Below, piece after piece: positions 61,120-64,000 of a stretch of DNA of 64,000 bases; within the stretch, counting starts at the first letter, position 1; each line of letters opens with the position of its first letter. The translations under genes were made by a program, and so were the position numbers. Location: assembly GCF_000003815.2 (NCBI RefSeq), contig NC_049986.1, positions 4,608,457 through 4,672,456 on the forward strand. Reading direction: 5' to 3'. Source of the stretch: Branchiostoma floridae (taxonomy: Eukaryota > Chordata > Leptocardii > Amphioxiformes > Branchiostomatidae). The notes beneath the pieces were generated by a model. It was given only the letters and a program-made list of their open reading frames with translations, searched no databases and was not told the DNA's origin.

Positions 61120-61785
61120 GTAGGTACACAGGTCAGAACACCAACAACTCAAGCACTTAAGGCTTTGCCAATCATAAGTGAACATTGTATTCTATTATTC
61201 ATCAGCTGCCATCATTGATTTGGAATTATTCTTAACCACACTACTGGTAATCAGATTTTGTAAGTAGGGCCCGCTAATGTAATGAACCCACTGTCCTAGC
61301 CTATCTCTTCGTTTATGGTTTTTACGGTGGTATAATGGGTGGTGCACAAACATCTTGACTTTTTATTTTCGAATCTTAACTTTGCCTATATGTAGCTAGC
61401 ACAGTTGATTTTTTTCCTTAATTGATGGCACATTGAAATTTGGGCTAAGTTATACATGTAGCTCTTGTCACCCCGAACAAAACGCACTTTTCAGATTTCA
61501 AATCGGACAAAGCTAAGTCAAGAAATAAATTCTTGAAGAAATAAATTTTTGTATTTTTTGGGAAAACCTTAATCATTAGTCTAATTGGGCCCTAATGGCA
61601 CCAGAGGGACCTATTATTATCAATGCAAAATACACAGTTTATAATGAGCAGAGACAATAGCAGGGTTTATTGCTTCACAGCTCTTACCAGTCTTTCAAGA
61701 TAACACAACCGTCTGCTGTTACCAGCTTACAAACTATAACATGATCTTCTCACACTCAGGTACTCTCCGGTTTAACGACTTACCC
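61120..61785. other. UBR4: Intron 37, left part, nothing recognised
   Basis: No element or next exon identified. Confidence 0.4.
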
Positions 61786-62590
61786 CTAAATTTTCGGTCG
61801 ATCTCCGTCAACCTTGTTCACAGAATGACCCTTTCTCACTCCACCAGTGACGTCAGGAAGACACCACTTTTGCAGGAGGGGGTCATAAATATCAGAAAGT
61901 CTATGTCGCCCCCCGTCTCTGTTGAGTGTGGGCCAATGAGCTCTGATGTGCAAGGCCTCCTTCACTCCTCGTGCGAAGAAATCCTGTTCTGAGTCTAGGA
62001 CTTTGACACTGTCTAACGAAATGGAATGTCCCGGAGACTCTAGGTGTATATGTTGCGACGCCTCAGAGCTGACAGAGCTTGGACGTCGGTGTTCGAGGAA
62101 CCTTGTTTTCAATGCACGCTCCGTTTCACCAATGTACGTTTCCTTGCATGGGCCTTTATTAGTTGTTCCTTGGCACGCAATGTGGTACACCACACCACAT
62201 CTACTTTCTTTAGGAGTTTTGTCCTTAGGTGCCACTAGGAAGTTCTTGAGTGTACGTGTTGGCTTCAAACAGGTCTTAATCCTGTATTTGTTGAAAACCC
62301 TTCTAAGTGCTTCTGAGGTCCCTTTCACATAAGGCAAAACAACAAAACCTCTGCTTGTTGTAGTAGAGGACCGGTTTTGAGTGGTGTTGGTTTCAAGTGA
62401 CTTAGGTGTCGTGGCCTTTTTGATTGCCCAATCTGGGTAGCCACAAACTTTCAGTGCCTGAATAACGTGGTCTTTTTCTCTTTATCACGATGGTCTGTGA
62501 TAACAGTCTCTGCCCTGTGGAACAGTGTACCGATAACCCCTAGTTTATGGTCCAAGGGGTTTTCTTCCTATAGATATCAATGTGAAGTGA
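61786..62590 (-). pseudogene. Penelope-like element RT end plus GIY-YIG endonuclease, degraded
   Basis: On the - strand, 62590 to 62340 reads DGSLHIDIYRK, PLDHKLGVIGTLFHRAETVI, DHVIQALKVCGYPDWAIKK and RGFVVLPYVKG, the end of a Penelope-type RT and its linker, with at least one frameshift. An open frame of 183 codons (62337-61786) follows: GVVYHIACQ, C.ETYIGETERALKTRFLEH, SPGHSISLDSVKVLDSE and KEALHIRAHWPTLNRDGG. This is the GIY-YIG endonuclease typical of Penelope-like retroelements. The RT core and the ends are missing here, so it is inactive. Confidence 0.88.
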
Positions 62591-62603
62591 ACCATCTTCT
62601 TGG

Positions 62604-63025
62604 ACAACGAAAGATTACATTCAACTGATGCCTGACACAGCATACGCAACAAATAGATAATATCAATGATTATTTTAATGATTGGTAATTAGCATATTTG
62701 CATATTAATTAGGTAAATACAGTACATAATTCTGGTATCCTGAATGCAGGTATGACATATTACTGTTGTATACTCTGAACAAAAAATTACATTCAACTGA
62801 CGCCTGGCACAGCAGGACTAACAAATGGATTTTTAAAAAAATTGGTAATTAGCATATTTGAATATTAATTAGCCATATACAGTATTTAATTCAGTATTTC
62901 ATTTACTGCTCTGTATTCTGCAACAAAAATCAAATAGAAGTGACACCTTGAATAGTAGTCAAAGAAATAATCTTTGTTTTTTTTAATAGATAATTACCAT
63001 ATTTGCATATCAATTAGGCAAATCA
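62604..63025. repeat. AT-rich tandem repeat, ~145-175-bp units, about 2.5 copies
   Basis: ATTACATTCAACTGA(T/C)GCCTG near 62613 and 62786, and ATTGGTAATTAGCATATTTG near 62681 and 62841 with a weaker third copy near 62985, recur in the same order. Confidence 0.8.
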
Positions 63026-64000
63026 AGCCATCCGATGTTTACTTCTCTCTGTGTCCTTCATCTGGTGCGGTTTGGACCGAAAAGTCGAATGTCATCACAG
63101 GTTTCTCTCAGTCAGGCCTCAGTGCTGAGAAGAATTGTACACATATTAACGTTAAATGTCCTCCCAAGAGATACCATACAAGATGCTGAAAACTAAATCC
63201 CATCGAGCTTCATAGTACGTACGAATTTAACTTATTCCCAAGACGAGAAACATGTAACAAGTCACCTTACTACGTTTGCTATGCCCCCTCCCACGGCCCG
63301 CGGCGGATTCGCGCTATAGAACAGCATGGAAAGTAGCGATTTCCGGTGTGTATATTCCAATGTAAATGCTACAAATCTGGTATCAAATTAAAGCTTAGAA
63401 CATGTTCTATCTTATTTCCGGTGATTCAAATAGATAATTGATTTATATAAGGACGAAAATCGGGACCAAATTTTTTAAAAGAGTCATAAATAGGCTTACC
63501 TTGCACGTAGCAACTTGAATCACCCACCAAAATGCTGCTGGAATCCTTTAGAATGTAATCTTGACGTTTATACAGACCATAATATGCGTTATATCCGGCG
63601 GAAACGGGGTCAAAGTGTGGAGCGCATTTTTGCGTTCGGTGGGAAATGGTGCAGTGGCAGACGCTGCTCGCCGGCCGGGGGTACCTGCCCGTTAATCATG
63701 CCCTAACTCAACATCGGTAACTTATTGTTTGAAGAAATTTAGTATACATAGAGATAAGATATTGATTGAAAAGCATATAAAGAAATTTGGTGATTGTGTG
63801 CATTGAATTTGTTTTTCTAGAATTTTTTTAGTTGGGCAATCACGGCCCGTAATGCGTGGGAGTCGTTTTCCACATGGCGCATAGGGGGTAATTGCGCTAG
63901 CTAATATACTATATGCTACATACTGACTCTTATGCATAAAACACTTCAAATTCGTCACTTCAAAACAAGATTAGACATCAATGTACAATGTGTAGCAGTA
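63026..64000. other. Right end of window, nothing recognised
   Basis: Two GC-rich patches (63285-63320 and 63590-63700) interrupt otherwise plain sequence. I could not find the next UBR4 exon or any element; the gene must continue beyond 64000. Confidence 0.4.

Noticed and set aside
59662-59963. Cys-rich ORFs just after exon 35 as an extension of the UBR box
   Set aside because: Exon 35 ends at a clear GTAAGC donor and exon 36 resumes with ALVKR exactly as in vertebrates; the ORFs lie in the intron.
63041-63189. Possible next UBR4 exon with an AG near 63097
   Set aside because: The translated sequence does not resemble the region that follows TDQLM in the family, and no donor in the right phase is evident.

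Overview
The window is animal nuclear DNA: spliced coding exons with GT-AG introns, two assembly gaps (runs of N), and introns full of transposon debris. I think it is most likely a lancelet (Branchiostoma) or a similar marine invertebrate deuterostome. That rests on the divergence of the coding exons from vertebrate UBR4 and on the style of the small terminal-inverted-repeat elements; it is inference, not proof.

One real host gene dominates. On the + strand from about 7.6 kb to beyond the right edge lies the 5' part of UBR4 (p600), a giant E3 ubiquitin ligase of the N-degron pathway. I place 37 exons (7644-61119). Their phases agree throughout and they encode about 1,864 residues, from the initiator Met through the N-terminal helical-repeat region to just past the UBR box. 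The catalytic C-terminal region lies outside the window. Two points stand out in the gene model: intron 1 appears to use a GC donor, and the last visible exon carries one surplus base that breaks the frame.

Layout. 1-1847: ten copies of a ~185-bp satellite. 1.85-7.5 kb: no host gene found; it holds a broken CR1/L2-type LINE, a hammerhead-like repeat copy and simple repeats. 7.6-10.9 kb: UBR4 exons 1-2 with small inverted-repeat elements. Intron 2 (10.9-15.8 kb) is a three-level nest: an old antisense reverse transcriptase split by a CR1-type LINE, itself split by a 2.1-kb CpG-rich TIR element. Intron 3 has a 41-bp tandem repeat with a 293-bp higher-order period. Intron 4 (17.2-22.6 kb) has a 17-bp minisatellite split by a LINE remnant and a MITE, then a Penelope-type terminal element whose target duplication forms part of the exon 5 splice-acceptor tract. 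From 22.6 to 61 kb the UBR4 exons are dense and the introns hold mariner/Tc1, pogo-type, hAT-type and Harbinger-like fragments. 61.1-64 kb: an antisense Penelope-like RT/GIY-YIG remnant, an AT-rich tandem repeat and unassigned sequence; the next UBR4 exon was not found.

There are no bacterial operons, CRISPR arrays or phage genes. The interest is in how mobile DNA has packed around, and in some places up to, the splice sites of one long conserved gene.
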